A stretch of DNA of 64,000 nt from positions 17,384-81,383 of the forward strand of contig JAEUPW010000139.1 of NCBI GenBank assembly GCA_016790045.1, read 5' to 3'. This document shows, in pieces, positions 24,605 through 34,074 of the stretch. Both the position numbers and the translations under genes were made by a program. Numbering within the stretch: position 1 is the first letter of the stretch; each line of letters begins with the position of its first letter. The stretch comes from Candidatus Competibacteraceae bacterium. GTDB lineage: Bacteria > Pseudomonadota > Gammaproteobacteria > Competibacterales > Competibacteraceae. The notes under the pieces are model-generated. The model saw only the letters and a program-made list of their open reading frames with translations. It made no database searches and was not told the origin of the DNA.

Positions 24605-26643
24605 GATTAATCCTGGCGCTGCTTTGCGCCATCGGCGCGCTGATCTACGGCGTCAAATCGGTCAACTGGGTGCTATCCAAAGATGCGGGTAACGCTCGAA
24701 TGCAGGAAATCGCCGCCGCCGTTCAAGAGGGCGCGCGCGCCTACCTCAACCGGCAATACACCACGATCGCCATCGTCGGCGTCATCGTCGGCGCGGTGAT
24801 TTTCTTCACTCTGGGGGCGCTTTCGGCCATCGGCTTCGTGATCGGCGCGGTCTGCTCGGGCGTGGCCGGCTACATCGGCATGTACGTTTCGGTGCGCGCC
24901 AACGTCCGCACCGCCCAAGCCGCCCATAACGGTCTGAACGCGGCGCTGGAAGTGGCGTTTCGCGGCGGCGCGATCACCGGCTTGCTGGTGGTCGGGCTGG
25001 GCCTGCTCGGCGTGGCGGGCTATTACGTCCTGCTGTCCATGAACGTCGGCGGCGGTGTGCCCGATCTCGGCCCGCTGGTCGGTTTGGCTTTCGGCAGTTC
25101 TCTGATTTCCATCTTCGCCCGCTTGGGCGGCGGCATCTTCACCAAGGGCGCGGATGTCGGCGCGGATCTGGTCGGCAAGGTCGAAGCCGGTATCCCGGAA
25201 GACGACCCGCGCAATCCGGCGGTCATCGCCGACAACGTGGGCGACAACGTCGGCGACTGCGCCGGCATGGCCGCCGACCTGTTCGAGACTTACGCCGTCA
25301 CCATCATCGCCACCATGCTGGTGGGCAGCTTGGCCTTCACCGGCGAGCTGATGCAAAACGCCGTCGTGCTGCCGCTGGTGATGGGCGGCGTGTCGATCAT
25401 CGCCTCGATCGTCGGCTGCGGCTTCGTCAAGGCGCGCGAAGGCGAGAAGATCATGAACGCGCTCTATCGCGGCTTGGCCGTGGCCGGCGGGATCTCCGCC
25501 GTGGCGTTCCTGCCGGTGATTTTCCTGTTCATGGGCGGCGAGCACGTGTTGGGCCTGTGGGGTTCGGCGCTGGTGGGCTTGGGCCTGACCGCCGCCATGG
25601 TGGTCGTCACCGAATACTACACCGCCACCGAATACAGCCCGGTGCGCAAGCTGGCCGAAGCCTGCACCACCGGCCACGCCACCAACATCATCTCCGGTCT
25701 CGCGGTATCGATGAAAGCGACCGCTCTGCCGGTGCTGGCGGTGTGTCTCAGCATCGGTCTGGCCTATTCCTGGGCGGGCCTGTACGGCATCGCCATCGCC
25801 GCCACCGCCATGCTCTCCATGGCCGGCATCATCGTGGCGCTCGACGCCTACGGCCCGATCACCGACAACGCCGGCGGCATCGCCGAAATGGCGGAAATGG
25901 ACGAAAAGATTCGCGCCATCACCGACCCCCTGGACGCCGTGGGCAACACCACCAAAGCGGTCACCAAGGGTTATGCGATCGGTTCGGCCGGTCTCGCGGC
26001 GCTGGTGCTGTTCGCCGATTTCGAGCACAAGCTGGCGATCGCGAACGTCAAAGTCGATTTCTCTCTGACCGATCCCGTGGTGATCATCGGCCTGTTTATC
26101 GGCGGCATGATCCCGTTTCTGTTCGGGGCGATGGCGATGGAGGCGGTCGGCCGCGCCGCCGGCGCGGTGGTGCTGGAAGTGCGCCGCCAGTTCCAGGAAA
26201 TCTCCGGCATCATGGAAGGCACCACCAAGCCCGATTATTCGCGCGCCGTGGACTTGCTGACCAAGGCGGCGATCAAGGAGATGATCGTGCCCTCGCTGTT
26301 GCCGGTGCTGACGCCGATCGTGGTGGCGTTTGGCATGGCGTGGCTGATGGGTCCCGAAGCCGGCCCGAAGGCGTTGGGCGGCCTGCTGATGGGCACCATC
26401 GTCACCGGGTTGTTCGTGGCCATTTCCATGACCGCCGGCGGCGGCGCCTGGGATAACGCCAAGAAATACATCGAGGACGGCAACCACGGCGGCAAGGGCT
26501 CGGAAGCGCACAAGGCGGCGGTCACCGGCGACACCGTCGGCGACCCCTACAAGGATACCGCCGGCCCGGCGGTCAACCCGCTGATCAAGATCATCAACAT
26601 CGTCGCCCTGCTCATCGTGCCGCTGCTGGTCGCGATGAAGTAG
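24592..26643 (+). CDS. hppA: Potassium-independent membrane-bound proton-translocating pyrophosphatase
   Basis: A 683-residue polytopic membrane enzyme that couples pyrophosphate hydrolysis to proton export. About 16 helices are expected. The substrate-binding blocks [11 protein letters not shown] (188-198) and [19 protein letters not shown] (214-232) are intact, and the C-terminal [12 protein letters not shown] and [18 protein letters not shown] blocks are present. GNTTKA (451-456) has Lys455 where potassium-dependent enzymes have Ala, so this one should not need K+. The start ATG is preceded by GGAGGA. moaC begins six bases after the stop. Confidence 0.97.
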   Translation: MATVGLILALLCAIGALIYGVKSVNWVLSKDAGNARMQEIAAAVQEGARAYLNRQYTTIAIVGVIVGAVIFFTLGALSAIGFVIGAVCSGVAGYIGMYVSVRANVRTAQAAHNGLNAALEVAFRGGAITGLLVVGLGLLGVAGYYVLLSMNVGGGVPDLGPLVGLAFGSSLISIFARLGGGIFTKGADVGADLVGKVEAGIPEDDPRNPAVIADNVGDNVGDCAGMAADLFETYAVTIIATMLVGSLAFTGELMQNAVVLPLVMGGVSIIASIVGCGFVKAREGEKIMNALYRGLAVAGGISAVAFLPVIFLFMGGEHVLGLWGSALVGLGLTAAMVVVTEYYTATEYSPVRKLAEACTTGHATNIISGLAVSMKATALPVLAVCLSIGLAYSWAGLYGIAIAATAMLSMAGIIVALDAYGPITDNAGGIAEMAEMDEKIRAITDPLDAVGNTTKAVTKGYAIGSAGLAALVLFADFEHKLAIANVKVDFSLTDPVVIIGLFIGGMIPFLFGAMAMEAVGRAAGAVVLEVRRQFQEISGIMEGTTKPDYSRAVDLLTKAAIKEMIVPSLLPVLTPIVVAFGMAWLMGPEAGPKALGGLLMGTIVTGLFVAISMTAGGGAWDNAKKYIEDGNHGGKGSEAHKAAVTGDTVGDPYKDTAGPAVNPLIKIINIVALLIVPLLVAMK

Positions 26644-26649
26644 GTTTTC

Positions 26650-27126
26650 GTGGCTGAATTAAGCCATTTCAACGCCGCCGGCGAGGCCCACATGGTCGAT
26701 GTGGGCGACAAGGACGTCACCCGCCGGGCGGCCGTCGCCGAAGGCTGGATTCGCATGGAGCCGGCCACGCTGCAACGGATCGCGGCCGGCGCGCACGCCA
26801 AGGGCGACGTGCTCGGCGTGGCCCGCATCGCCGGCATCATGGCCGCCAAACGCACCGCCGATCTGATCCCGCTCTGTCACCCGCTGGCGCTGACTCGCGT
26901 GGCGGTGGACTTGCGGCCGGTCTCCGAGCCGCCCGCCGTGTGTTGTCGGGCGACGGTGGAAACCTTGGGTCGCACCGGGGTGGAAATGGAAGCGCTCGCC
27001 GCCGTGCAGATCGCGTTGCTCACCGTCTACGACATGTGCAAGGCGGTGGATCGCGGCATGACCATGACCGATATTCGCCTGCTGGAGAAAACCGGCGGTC
27101 GCTCCGGCGTTTGGCGTCGGGAATGA
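26650..27126 (+). CDS. moaC: Cyclic pyranopterin monophosphate synthase MoaC
   Basis: A 158-residue enzyme that acts with MoaA in the first step of molybdenum cofactor synthesis. The conserved blocks [53 protein letters not shown] and the Gly-rich C-terminal KTGGRSG carry the active-site Lys, His and Asp residues. The start is a GTG only six bases after hppA. No other moa gene is in the window. Its stop overlaps the start of rnd by 4 bp. Confidence 0.97.
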   Translation: MAELSHFNAAGEAHMVDVGDKDVTRRAAVAEGWIRMEPATLQRIAAGAHAKGDVLGVARIAGIMAAKRTADLIPLCHPLALTRVAVDLRPVSEPPAVCCRATVETLGRTGVEMEALAAVQIALLTVYDMCKAVDRGMTMTDIRLLEKTGGRSGVWRRE

Positions 27127-28235
27127 ACGACGCGCTTTACATCGTCGATCAGCCCGCGCTCCTCGATTTTTGCGCCCGCCTGGGCGATTTGCCCTGGTTG
27201 GCCGTGGACACCGAATTCGTCCGCGAAAAAACCTACTATCCCCAACTGTGTTTGATCCAGGTTGCCGTTCCCGGTCAAATCGCCTGCATCGACCCGCTCG
27301 CGGTGCCGTCGCTGGAGCCGCTGCTGGAAATTCTGTGCGACCCGCGAGCGGTCAAGGTGCTGCACGCCGCTTATCAGGACCTGGAAATTTTTTTTCAGCT
27401 TCGGGGCGCGGTTCCCGCGCCGGTGTTCGACACGCAACTGGCGGCGCTGGTTTTAGGGCACGGCCACCAGCTCGGCTACGCGGCGCTGGTGGAGCAAATG
27501 TTGGGTGTGCGGCTGGAAAAGGCCCACACCCGCGCCGATTGGCGACAGCGCCCGCTGGCTTCGGAATACCTGACTTACGCGGCGGACGACGTGCGCTATC
27601 TGGGCGAACTTTATACCCGCCAGCAGGCCCTGTTGCGGGAGCGCGGCTGGCTGGACGCGCTGGCCGAGGATTTTCGGGCGCTGGCCGCCCCGGATCACTA
27701 TCGGCAGCAACCGCGAGAGGCCTGGCGTCGGATCCGCGATCAGAACCGGTTGCGCGGGGTGCAGCAGGCGGCTTTACGCGCGCTGGCGGCCTGGCGCGAA
27801 CATCAGGCGAGCCACCACGATCGCCCGCGCCGCTGGATTGTGGATGACGCGGCCCTGATCGAGCTGGCGCGGCGGCTGCCGGAAACGCCGGAGGAGTTGC
27901 GCCAGATTCGCGCGCTGCCGACCGGGGTGCGCGAACGCCAGGGGCAAGCCTTGCTGGAAGCCATCGCCGCCGCCCGCGCCGAATTGCCGGAGCAGTGGCC
28001 CGCGCCCTCGCGCCGGCGACGGTTTTCGCCGGCGCAAGCGGCGCGCGCGGCCGGATTGCTGGAGCTGATCGAAAGCCGCGCGGCCCAATACGGGATCTGG
28101 CCGGGGGCGCTGACGGATCGGCGGGATATCGAAGCCGTGGTGTTCGGCGAGGATTCCCGGCTGTTTCACGGCTGGCGCGCGGCGCTTTTGGGCCGGGAGA
28201 ACCTGGCGCAATTTCTCCCCGGCGCGAGCGATTGA
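27123..28235 (+). CDS. rnd: Ribonuclease D
   Basis: A 370-residue 3'-5' exoribonuclease for tRNA and small RNA maturation. The DEDDy residues are Asp29 and Glu31 in AVDTEF, Asp86 in AAYQDLE, and Tyr152 with Asp156 in TYAADDV. One HRDC domain is clear (about 208-290, [16 protein letters not shown]) and a second, weaker one occupies the C-terminus, as in E. coli. The ATG at 27123 overlaps the moaC stop (ATGA), so hppA, moaC and rnd are probably one operon. Confidence 0.96.
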   Translation: MNDALYIVDQPALLDFCARLGDLPWLAVDTEFVREKTYYPQLCLIQVAVPGQIACIDPLAVPSLEPLLEILCDPRAVKVLHAAYQDLEIFFQLRGAVPAPVFDTQLAALVLGHGHQLGYAALVEQMLGVRLEKAHTRADWRQRPLASEYLTYAADDVRYLGELYTRQQALLRERGWLDALAEDFRALAAPDHYRQQPREAWRRIRDQNRLRGVQQAALRALAAWREHQASHHDRPRRWIVDDAALIELARRLPETPEELRQIRALPTGVRERQGQALLEAIAAARAELPEQWPAPSRRRRFSPAQAARAAGLLELIESRAAQYGIWPGALTDRRDIEAVVFGEDSRLFHGWRAALLGRENLAQFLPGASD

Positions 28236-28302
28236 ATCGGCTTGCGCGAACGCCCCGTTTTCGTGCTCGAAACGTGCGAGCGCGAACGCCCGCGAGCCCA
28301 TG

Positions 28303-28319
28303 ACGCCCGTCTCGGGCGT
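28303..28319 (+). terminator. Short hairpin after rnd
   Basis: ACGCCCG (28303-28309) pairs with CGGGCGT (28313-28319) around TCT. A longer alternative pairs GAACGCCCG upstream with CGGGCGTTC. No T-run follows, so its strength is doubtful. Confidence 0.35.
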
Positions 28320-28472
28320 TCAGGCAACATTCACCTAGCCCGCACCATACTGGCGCGCATCCAGTGTGGGTGTATGTGGACTTTGTGACGGCGCTGTCAT
28401 TAACCGTTGATCCCCTGATGACCGCCGTCAATTTTTTGCTGCTCACCGCCGATGATTTGGAGACGCTCGCTC

Positions 28473-28814
28473 ATGAAGACGCCGTTCAGGATCGCTTTTA
28501 TCGGTGCCGCCCTGGCCTTGACCGCGGCCTGCGCCCCGCCGGGCGCGCCTTATTATCACACCCAAAACGGCGCGCTGATGGGCGCGACGGCGGGCGCGGT
28601 CATCGGCCATCAGCTCGATGACCGCAACGGCGCCGTGGCCGGCGGCTTGGCCGGCGCGCTGATCGGCGGCACGGTCGGCAACCAGATGGATTACCAAAAC
28701 AATTATCAGTACTACGATAGCGGCTGGCGCAGCCGCCCGCCGCCGCGCCGCTACTACCGCGACCGCTACTACCGGGACTACGGGCCGCCTCCGGGCTATT
28801 ACCGCAACTGGTGA
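28473..28814 (+). CDS. Small glycine-zipper outer-membrane lipoprotein
   Basis: A 113-residue lipoprotein. The signal peptide ends in LTAAC with Cys20 as the acylation site; Ala follows, which favours sorting to the outer membrane. Residues about 33-70 alternate Gly and Ala in a glycine-zipper pair (GALMGATAGAVIGHQL and GGLAGALIGGTVGNQM), as in the SlyB/17-kDa antigen-like families. The C-terminal third is rich in Tyr, Arg and Pro (repeated RYYRD). I chose the ATG at 28473, which has GGAGA nine bases upstream, over one seven codons earlier. Its function is unknown; such proteins often respond to envelope stress. Confidence 0.88.
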   Translation: MKTPFRIAFIGAALALTAACAPPGAPYYHTQNGALMGATAGAVIGHQLDDRNGAVAGGLAGALIGGTVGNQMDYQNNYQYYDSGWRSRPPPRRYYRDRYYRDYGPPPGYYRNW

Positions 28815-28923
28815 TCGCGGCGAGCGAGGCTTTCCCCGTGCGGCGGTCGAACGCGCCGCTTTAAAGCGCCGCGTTGCCGTTTTGCTTCGCAAGCGCTTCG
28901 AGACCGCCGTACCCGCTAAAGAG

Positions 28924-28960
28924 AAAACGCCCCCGGAGCGTTGGTTCCGGGGGCGTTTTT
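28924..28960. terminator. Strong bidirectional intrinsic terminator
   Basis: AAAACGCCCCCGGA (28924-28937) pairs base for base with TCCGGGGGCGTTTT (28946-28959) around an 8-base loop, with TTTTT on the plus side and the complementary T-run on the minus side. It ends the lipoprotein transcript on the plus strand and the gene at 28980-29747 on the minus strand. Confidence 0.93.
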
Positions 28961-28979
28961 CGATGCGCTTCGCGGCGGT

Positions 28980-29747
28980 TTAGCCGAGGTTGGCCGAACG
29001 CCACCAGGCATTGTGTTCTCGCCGCAGGACCTCGTGCGAGGGCATCGCGTAAAACGCCAGATCGGGGCCGTTGCCGGTGTAAATGCCGCTCTTGATCATC
29101 CGGTAAGGGAATTCCAGCGAATGCACCCGATGGACCAACTTGCTTTGTTTGCCGGTCGGATCGACTTCCAGCAACGCTTCGCGCAAATGGTGCATGAACG
29201 AATACGGCAGATCGCCCACCGCGCCGTTGACCGGATCGGTCGCCAGCGCGCCGAGGCCCAGTTCGACGAAGCACAAACCGGGGAAGCGGATGAATTTGGC
29301 CGGCTGGCTGGTGACGCTTTCGTAATACGTGCGGGCGTCTTGCGCGCTGACCACCAGGCTGTTGACCGGCGCGAGATCCTGATACATGTGCAGCCCTTTT
29401 TCCTTGGCCGGAAAAGCGTCAGTCCGGCTCAAGCCCAGGGTCTGCCCGTAAGCGGTGCTGAGATACAGCTTGCCCAGAGCGCTGATCGGGATGTGCTCCA
29501 GCACCCGGTAAACCGCGATATACACCGAATTCTTGGGGGTGCCGTCCGGATGGGCAACGCAGCGCTTGAGCCCCTCGTCGATGTTGAAAAACTCGTGGCG
29601 GAAGTTGGGATCGACCTCGAAGAAAATGGCCTGCCCCTTGGATTTGTACTTGTGGCCGGTCGCGTAATATTGGCCAAACTGTTCCGGGCCCAGCATGGAA
29701 GCGATCAGCGCTTCCGGGATCAGCGAGAAGTAAAGATGAATCGTCAT
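28980..29747 (-). CDS. Conserved-looking protein of unknown function (255 residues)
   Basis: I do not recognise this family. The 255-residue product is soluble by eye: no signal peptide, no membrane helix, no repeats. It starts MTIHLYFSLIPEALIASML and is rich in aromatic residues. Segments such as GHKYKSKGQAIFFEVDPNF, YIAVYRVLEHIPISALGKLYL, KFIRFPGLCFVELGLGAL and SLEFPYRMIKSGIYTGNGPDLAFY look like alternating strands of a compact globular domain. There are two Cys and several His, but no clear metal or nucleotide motif. Codon use matches its neighbours. It is monocistronic, with a perfect TATAAT upstream and a strong terminator just after its stop, so it is a real expressed gene. A GGAG lies 12 bases before the ATG. 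Confidence 0.8.
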   Translation of the reverse strand: MTIHLYFSLIPEALIASMLGPEQFGQYYATGHKYKSKGQAIFFEVDPNFRHEFFNIDEGLKRCVAHPDGTPKNSVYIAVYRVLEHIPISALGKLYLSTAYGQTLGLSRTDAFPAKEKGLHMYQDLAPVNSLVVSAQDARTYYESVTSQPAKFIRFPGLCFVELGLGALATDPVNGAVGDLPYSFMHHLREALLEVDPTGKQSKLVHRVHSLEFPYRMIKSGIYTGNGPDLAFYAMPSHEVLRREHNAWWRSANLG

Positions 29748-29861
29748 GATGCGTCATGTCTCCAAGATGGAATTTTACGGAATCGCTGTTGTGGTCGCCC
29801 GTCGAAGAGTTCGAGAGAGCGAGATCGTTTTTTTAGTACCGTTTTGATTTTAACCTTTTTC

Positions 29862-29867
29862 ATTATA
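29862..29867 (-). promoter_or_regulatory. Minus-10 element of the gene at 28980-29747
   Basis: TATAAT on the minus strand is a perfect sigma-70 minus-10 hexamer in the only AT-rich patch of the neighbourhood (29840-29870). No good minus-35 is visible at 16-18 bp. Transcription from here would give a leader of about 110 bases. Confidence 0.5.
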
Positions 29868-29924
29868 TGAGGTGTGGCCGCGAAGCGCCTCATTTACCCG
29901 CCGCGCGCTTTTTGCGCGCCCGCC

Positions 29925-32036
29925 TCAGGCGTTGGCCTCGCCCAAGCGGGTTCGCGGATCAGGTGCGGCGATTTCCGCCGGGATCAACTGGCGTTCCAAA
30001 TCGTCCAAAGCCGTGATCGGCGGCAGGCAATGCAGCCCGCCGCACACGTAGGCCGTGACCGGCGATGCGACGGCGCGTCGCTCGGCCAGCAGACCTCGCG
30101 GCAACGCGGCCCCGGTCGGAATGGCGAGCGTCAGCCGGTTTGGCGCATAGGGCCTAGCGCAGCGCTCCCGCCACGGTTCCAGCGCCGCCGCATCCCCGCG
30201 CAACACGATGGTCTGGCCAGGTTCCAGATAGTCCTCCAAACCTGTCAGCGCGGCGTTGCACGATGAAGGAATGCGTTCCAGCAGCGGCCACGCCCAGCGC
30301 AACACCCGTTCGGCCGCGTCCAGATACCGGGTCTGCCCGGTCAAATGGCCGAGTTTCAACAGCGCTTGCACCGCGATGCCGTTACCGGCGGGCACGGCGT
30401 CGTCGTGCGCCGCCTTGGGCCGCTGGATCAGCCGTTCGTGGTCGGAAGACGTAAAAAAGAACCCGCCGGCGGCGCGGTCTTCGAAATGATCGAGCAAAAC
30501 ATCGGCTAAGGCCAGCGCAAAGTCGAACTCCTGATCGCGCCAGCGGCATTGCAATAATTCCAAAATGCCGTCGATCAAAAAGGCGTGATCGTCCAGATAG
30601 GCGTTCAACCGGCTCTGCCCGGCCATGTGGACCGCCAGCAAGCGACCGTCCCGCCACAGCGTCGAGCGAATAAAATCCAAAGCCCGCTCGGCGGACGCCA
30701 CGAAATCCGTCCGCCCCAAATGCCGGCCGGCGATTGCTATGCCCCTGATCATCAACCCGTTCCAGGCGGTCAAAATTTTCTCGTCGCGACCCGGCCAAAC
30801 GCGCTGTCCCCGCCGCTCGAACAGCTTTTGCCGGGCGGCGTTCAGCGGCTCGGACGGCGCGATTTCGGCGTCCGGGGCTTCGGGATGCGCGATCTGAAGA
30901 TGCCAGGCGTGCTCCTCGAAATTGGGCGGCCGGTCCAGGCCGTAGCGCGCGGCGAAAGCGGCGTATTCGGCGTCGCCCAGCGCGGCGCGCACCTGCTCGC
31001 GCGTCCACAGATAGAATTTCCCCTCCTCGCCTTCGGAATCGGCGTCCAGGGTGGCGTAGTAGCCGCCCTCCGGCGCTTGCATTTCCCGCATCGCCCACTC
31101 GGCGGTTTCCTCGGCGATCCGCCGGAACAGCAGGTCCCCGGTCGCCTGCCACGCTTGCGCGTAAAGCGCGAGCAGCGGGCCGTTGTCGTAGAGCATTTTT
31201 TCAAAATGCGGGATTTGCCATTGCCCGTCCACCGAATAGCGGTAAAAACCGCCGCCGAGTTGATCGTAAACGCCGCCCAGCGCCATTTTGCGCAAGGTGA
31301 ACAGCGCGGCGTCACCCGCCTGGGCGTCGGGCTGGCCGCGCCGGACGCTGGCGGCCCAATGCCGCAGCAAGCGCTCCAGATGCGTCGGATGCGGAAACTT
31401 CGGCGCATCGCCAAAACCTCCGTGGGTCGGGTCGAAACTGTCGAGCAGTTGCCGGCGCGCGGCGCGCATGGGCGCGTCGGTCAGCGGCGCGGGCGTCCCG
31501 GCGGCGGGCGCGTCGCCCTCCGCGCGCAGCGCCTCTCGTAGCGCCTGATTCTGGGCGCGCAAATCGTGTCGGTGCTGGCGGTAATGCGCGCTGACGCGGG
31601 TCAGGATATCGACGAACGCCGGCATCCCGTAACGGGCGGTTTTGGGAAAATAGGTGCCGCCGACAAAGGGCGTCTGATCGTCGTGCGTCAAAAACATCGT
31701 CAGCGGCCAGCCGCCCGCCCGCCGCTGCAACAGTTGGAACGCGGTCTGATAGATCTTGTCCAGGTCGGGCCGCTCCTCGCGATCCACCTTGATGTTGACG
31801 AACAGCGCGTTCATGACGCGGGCGGTCGCCTCGTCCTCGAACGATTCGTGCGCCATCACATGGCACCAGTGGCAAGCCGAATAGCCGATGGACAGCAAGA
31901 TCGGTTTTTCTTCTCGCCGCGCCTGGTCCAGCGCCCGCTCGTCCCAGGGCTGCCAGGCGACCGGATTGTGCGCGTGCTGGCGCAAATAAGGGCTGGTTTC
32001 GTGAAGCAGGCGATTGTCGTGCCGCGGTTCGGACAT
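29925..32036 (-). CDS. YyaL-like thioredoxin domain protein (DUF255 / six-hairpin fold)
   Basis: A 703-residue cytoplasmic protein of the widespread YyaL/SPATA20 family. Residues about 5-170 are a thioredoxin-like domain that begins [24 protein letters not shown], with the CHWC pair at Cys55 and Cys58 and [24 protein letters not shown]. The rest resembles alpha/alpha-barrel sugar epimerase or glycosidase folds: [44 protein letters not shown]. Its biochemical role is not established; it is often called a thioredoxin domain-containing protein. It appears to stand as its own unit. Confidence 0.93.
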   Translation of the reverse strand: MSEPRHDNRLLHETSPYLRQHAHNPVAWQPWDERALDQARREEKPILLSIGYSACHWCHVMAHESFEDEATARVMNALFVNIKVDREERPDLDKIYQTAFQLLQRRAGGWPLTMFLTHDDQTPFVGGTYFPKTARYGMPAFVDILTRVSAHYRQHRHDLRAQNQALREALRAEGDAPAAGTPAPLTDAPMRAARRQLLDSFDPTHGGFGDAPKFPHPTHLERLLRHWAASVRRGQPDAQAGDAALFTLRKMALGGVYDQLGGGFYRYSVDGQWQIPHFEKMLYDNGPLLALYAQAWQATGDLLFRRIAEETAEWAMREMQAPEGGYYATLDADSEGEEGKFYLWTREQVRAALGDAEYAAFAARYGLDRPPNFEEHAWHLQIAHPEAPDAEIAPSEPLNAARQKLFERRGQRVWPGRDEKILTAWNGLMIRGIAIAGRHLGRTDFVASAERALDFIRSTLWRDGRLLAVHMAGQSRLNAYLDDHAFLIDGILELLQCRWRDQEFDFALALADVLLDHFEDRAAGGFFFTSSDHERLIQRPKAAHDDAVPAGNGIAVQALLKLGHLTGQTRYLDAAERVLRWAWPLLERIPSSCNAALTGLEDYLEPGQTIVLRGDAAALEPWRERCARPYAPNRLTLAIPTGAALPRGLLAERRAVASPVTAYVCGGLHCLPPITALDDLERQLIPAEIAAPDPRTRLGEANA

Positions 32037-32072
32037 GGTGGGCGACCCTCAAACGGAAGCGTTATCGAGCTT

Positions 32073-32432
32073 TCAGATCAATTGATCGCGCACGGCCGCC
32101 AAGGTTTCAGCGGCCACCGTCCGAGCTTGGGCCAACCAGCGGCCGGCGGCGTCCATCTGCCGCGAGCGCCCGGCCTGTTCCAGGCGCTGCACCAGCTCGG
32201 CCAGGCGCAGCGCCCCCAGGCTGCCGCAACTGGATTTGAATTTGTGGCCGATCTGGTAAAGTTGGTCGGCATCGTTTTGATCGGCGGCGCGTTGCAGGCG
32301 CTCGAATTGCAGCGGCAGGTCGTCCAAAAAATTTTGCAGCAGATCGGCGAATTCGTCTTCCATGACCTCGCGCAATTCGAGCATGATCTCTCCGTCGAGC
32401 AGCGGCAAACCGTCAAGATCGGGATCGCTCAC
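32073..32432 (-). CDS. Histidine phosphotransfer (Hpt) domain protein
   Basis: A 119-residue single-domain phosphotransfer protein made of helices. The phospho-accepting His63 lies in IGHKFKSSCGSLGA, matching the Hpt motif HxLKGxxxxxG with Phe and Ser variants. It should shuttle phosphate between a hybrid kinase or receiver and another receiver; single receivers and a histidine kinase lie 2-5 kb away on the same strand. The start is a GTG with a very good ribosome-binding site (AAGGAGG eight bases before it). Confidence 0.9.
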   Translation of the reverse strand: MSDPDLDGLPLLDGEIMLELREVMEDEFADLLQNFLDDLPLQFERLQRAADQNDADQLYQIGHKFKSSCGSLGALRLAELVQRLEQAGRSRQMDAAGRWLAQARTVAAETLAAVRDQLI

Positions 32433-32467
32433 GCGGCTATCCTCCTTAGAAAAACCAGTATGCTTAA

Positions 32468-32480
32468 GGATAGACTATCC
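32468..32480. promoter_or_regulatory. 13-bp dyad in the divergent hpt-domain / CYTH gap
   Basis: GGATAG-a-CTATCC is a perfect 6+6 palindrome with a one-base centre. A third CTATCC occurs at 32437-32442, but that copy overlaps the ribosome-binding site of the Hpt gene. The dyad could be an operator for one or both divergent genes. No regulator gene lies next to it. Confidence 0.3.
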
Positions 32481-32544
32481 GCCGGCGACAACGCGCGATC
32501 CCGTCCTGGACCCGCGCGGTCCACCCGCCGCAGGAGGGGTTTGC

Positions 32545-33027
32545 ATGGGTGTTGAAATCGAACGTAAGTTTTTGATTCGCGATGAAAGCTGGCGTTCTCA
32601 GGCCGAACGTTCGGTGAAGATGCGCCAGGGCTATCTGACCAGTGACGCCCGCTGTTCGGTAAGGGTGCGATTGGCCGGGGAACGGGGCTTTCTCAATATC
32701 AAAAGCGGCACGCTCGGCATCCAGCGCAGCGAGTTCGAATATCCGATCCCGGCGGCCGAGGCCGAGGAAATGCTCGATACGCTGTGCGAGCAGCCGCTGC
32801 TGGAAAAAACCCGCCATTTCGTGCGTCACGGCCAGCACCTTTGGGAAATCGATGAGTTTGCCGGCGACAACGCGGGCTTGATCGTGGCGGAAGTGGAATT
32901 GCGCCGGCCCGACGAGGCGTTCGCGCGGCCGGATTGGCTGGGCGAAGACGTTTCCCACGATATCCGCTATTACAACTCGCAACTGGCCCGGCATCCCTAC
33001 AGGGCGTGGCGATGTCCGCGCGGCTGA
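32545..33027 (+). CDS. CYTH domain inorganic triphosphatase
   Basis: A 160-residue triphosphate tunnel metalloenzyme. The ExExK motif VEIERKF (Glu4, Glu6, Lys8) is at the extreme N-terminus, followed by RQGYLTSDARCSVRVRL, NIKSGTLGIQRSEFEYPI, LLEKTRHFV, WEIDEFAGDNAGLIVAEVEL and DVSHDIRYYNSQLARHPY, which supply the ring of acidic and basic residues in the tunnel. Short bacterial members of this type hydrolyse tripolyphosphate. The AGGAGGGG site before the ATG at 32545 fixes the start. It overlaps the next gene by 16 bp. Confidence 0.94.
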   Translation: MGVEIERKFLIRDESWRSQAERSVKMRQGYLTSDARCSVRVRLAGERGFLNIKSGTLGIQRSEFEYPIPAAEAEEMLDTLCEQPLLEKTRHFVRHGQHLWEIDEFAGDNAGLIVAEVELRRPDEAFARPDWLGEDVSHDIRYYNSQLARHPYRAWRCPRG

Positions 33028-33497
33028 TCCGGATCGATCTTGCCAGCCAGCGCCTGACTTTGTCGGCGGGCGAGCGCCTGCTGGCGTGCTATCCGGTATC
33101 CACCGCCCGCAACGGTCCCGGCGAGCGGCGCGACAGCGGTTGCACGCCGCGCGGCTGGCACCGGATCCGCCTCAAGATCGGAGCCGGCCTGCCGCTGGGG
33201 ACCGTTTTTGTCGGCCGGCGGCCGACCGGCGAGCTTTACAGCCCCGAACTCGCCGCCGCTCACCCGCGCCGGGACTGGATTCTGACCCGGATTTTGTGGC
33301 TGACTGGCTTGGAATCCGGCCGCAACCGGGGCGGCGACTGCGATACCTTGCGCCGGTTTATCTACATCCACGGTTGCCCGGATTCGGAGCCCGTGGGCAA
33401 GCCGCTGTCGCACGGCTGCATCCGCATGCACAATCGGGACTTGCTCGCGCTGTTCGAGCAAGTCGCCGCCGGCGACCGGGTTGTGATCGGCGAATAA
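33012..33497 (+). CDS. L,D-transpeptidase (YkuD) domain protein without signal peptide
   Basis: A 161-residue protein consisting of little more than the YkuD catalytic domain. The active-site block is SHGCIRMHNRD with His134 and Cys136, preceded by YIHGCPDSEP. In known enzymes this Cys forms the acyl-enzyme in 3-3 peptidoglycan cross-linking or lipoprotein attachment. There is no signal peptide or membrane helix from the ATG at 33012, and an upstream frame extension (from 32934) does not supply one either, so export is unexplained. It overlaps the CYTH gene by 16 bp. Confidence 0.9.
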   Translation: MSARLIRIDLASQRLTLSAGERLLACYPVSTARNGPGERRDSGCTPRGWHRIRLKIGAGLPLGTVFVGRRPTGELYSPELAAAHPRRDWILTRILWLTGLESGRNRGGDCDTLRRFIYIHGCPDSEPVGKPLSHGCIRMHNRDLLALFEQVAAGDRVVIGE

Positions 33498-33578
33498 GCG
33501 CGAGTCGCGCCCGAAACGCGCCGCCCGTCCCGCAACGCGAGTGAGGTCGGCGCGCCTTGATGGGCGCGGCAGCGCCCC

Positions 33579-34073
33579 TCAATGGCCGTCCAATTTGGCG
33601 CGCAGATTTTCGACCACATCCTTGAACGCCTCCTGGTTGTGGGCGTTGAGGTCGCTCAGGGTCTGGTGCGACTCGAACACGATCCGGGTCAGCTCGTCCT
33701 TGGAAGGCTCGGTGATCGCCAATTGCCGCAGCGTTTCCGAAATGGTTTCGCCGCTGTCGCGGATGTCGAAAATTTCGCCGAAGCCCATGGTGTCGAGCAC
33801 CTGATTCACGTCCGGATTGGTCGAGAACAGCGTGGTCTTGCGGCCGAAGCGGCCGCGGCTGAAATTGGCGATTTTCGCCAGCAGCCCCAAGCTGGTGCTG
33901 TCGATGGATTGGGTTTCGGTGAGATCCACCACGATGCCGTCGTGGTCGGCGCGCGCGAACAGCGCATCCAAAAAGTCGCCCAGCGCGCAGCCCATGGTGT
34001 AGCGGATGTTGCCGACCAGCTTGATGAGGTAGGTGGTTCCCTGTTTGGCGTAGAAAGCGGACCCATCGTGCAT
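33579..34073 (-). CDS. STAS domain anti-sigma-factor antagonist-like protein
   Basis: A 164-residue protein with a STAS domain (about 5-110). SIDSTSLGLLAKI has the phosphorylatable position at Ser59, as in SpoIIAA/RsbV and HsbA-type partner-switch proteins. A C-terminal helical extension of about 55 residues follows (SKDELTRIVFESHQTLSDLNAHNQEAFKDV). It begins one base after the stop of the receiver-PP2C phosphatase gene, which is the expected enzyme for its dephosphorylation. No RsbW-like kinase is in the window. Confidence 0.92.
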   Translation of the reverse strand: MHDGSAFYAKQGTTYLIKLVGNIRYTMGCALGDFLDALFARADHDGIVVDLTETQSIDSTSLGLLAKIANFSRGRFGRKTTLFSTNPDVNQVLDTMGFGEIFDIRDSGETISETLRQLAITEPSKDELTRIVFESHQTLSDLNAHNQEAFKDVVENLRAKLDGH

Positions 34074-34074
34074 G

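Noticed and set aside
33540..33578. GGGCGC/GCGCCC hairpin between the YkuD and STAS genes as terminator
   Set aside because: Six-bp GC stems of this kind are common by chance at this GC content and no T-run is present.
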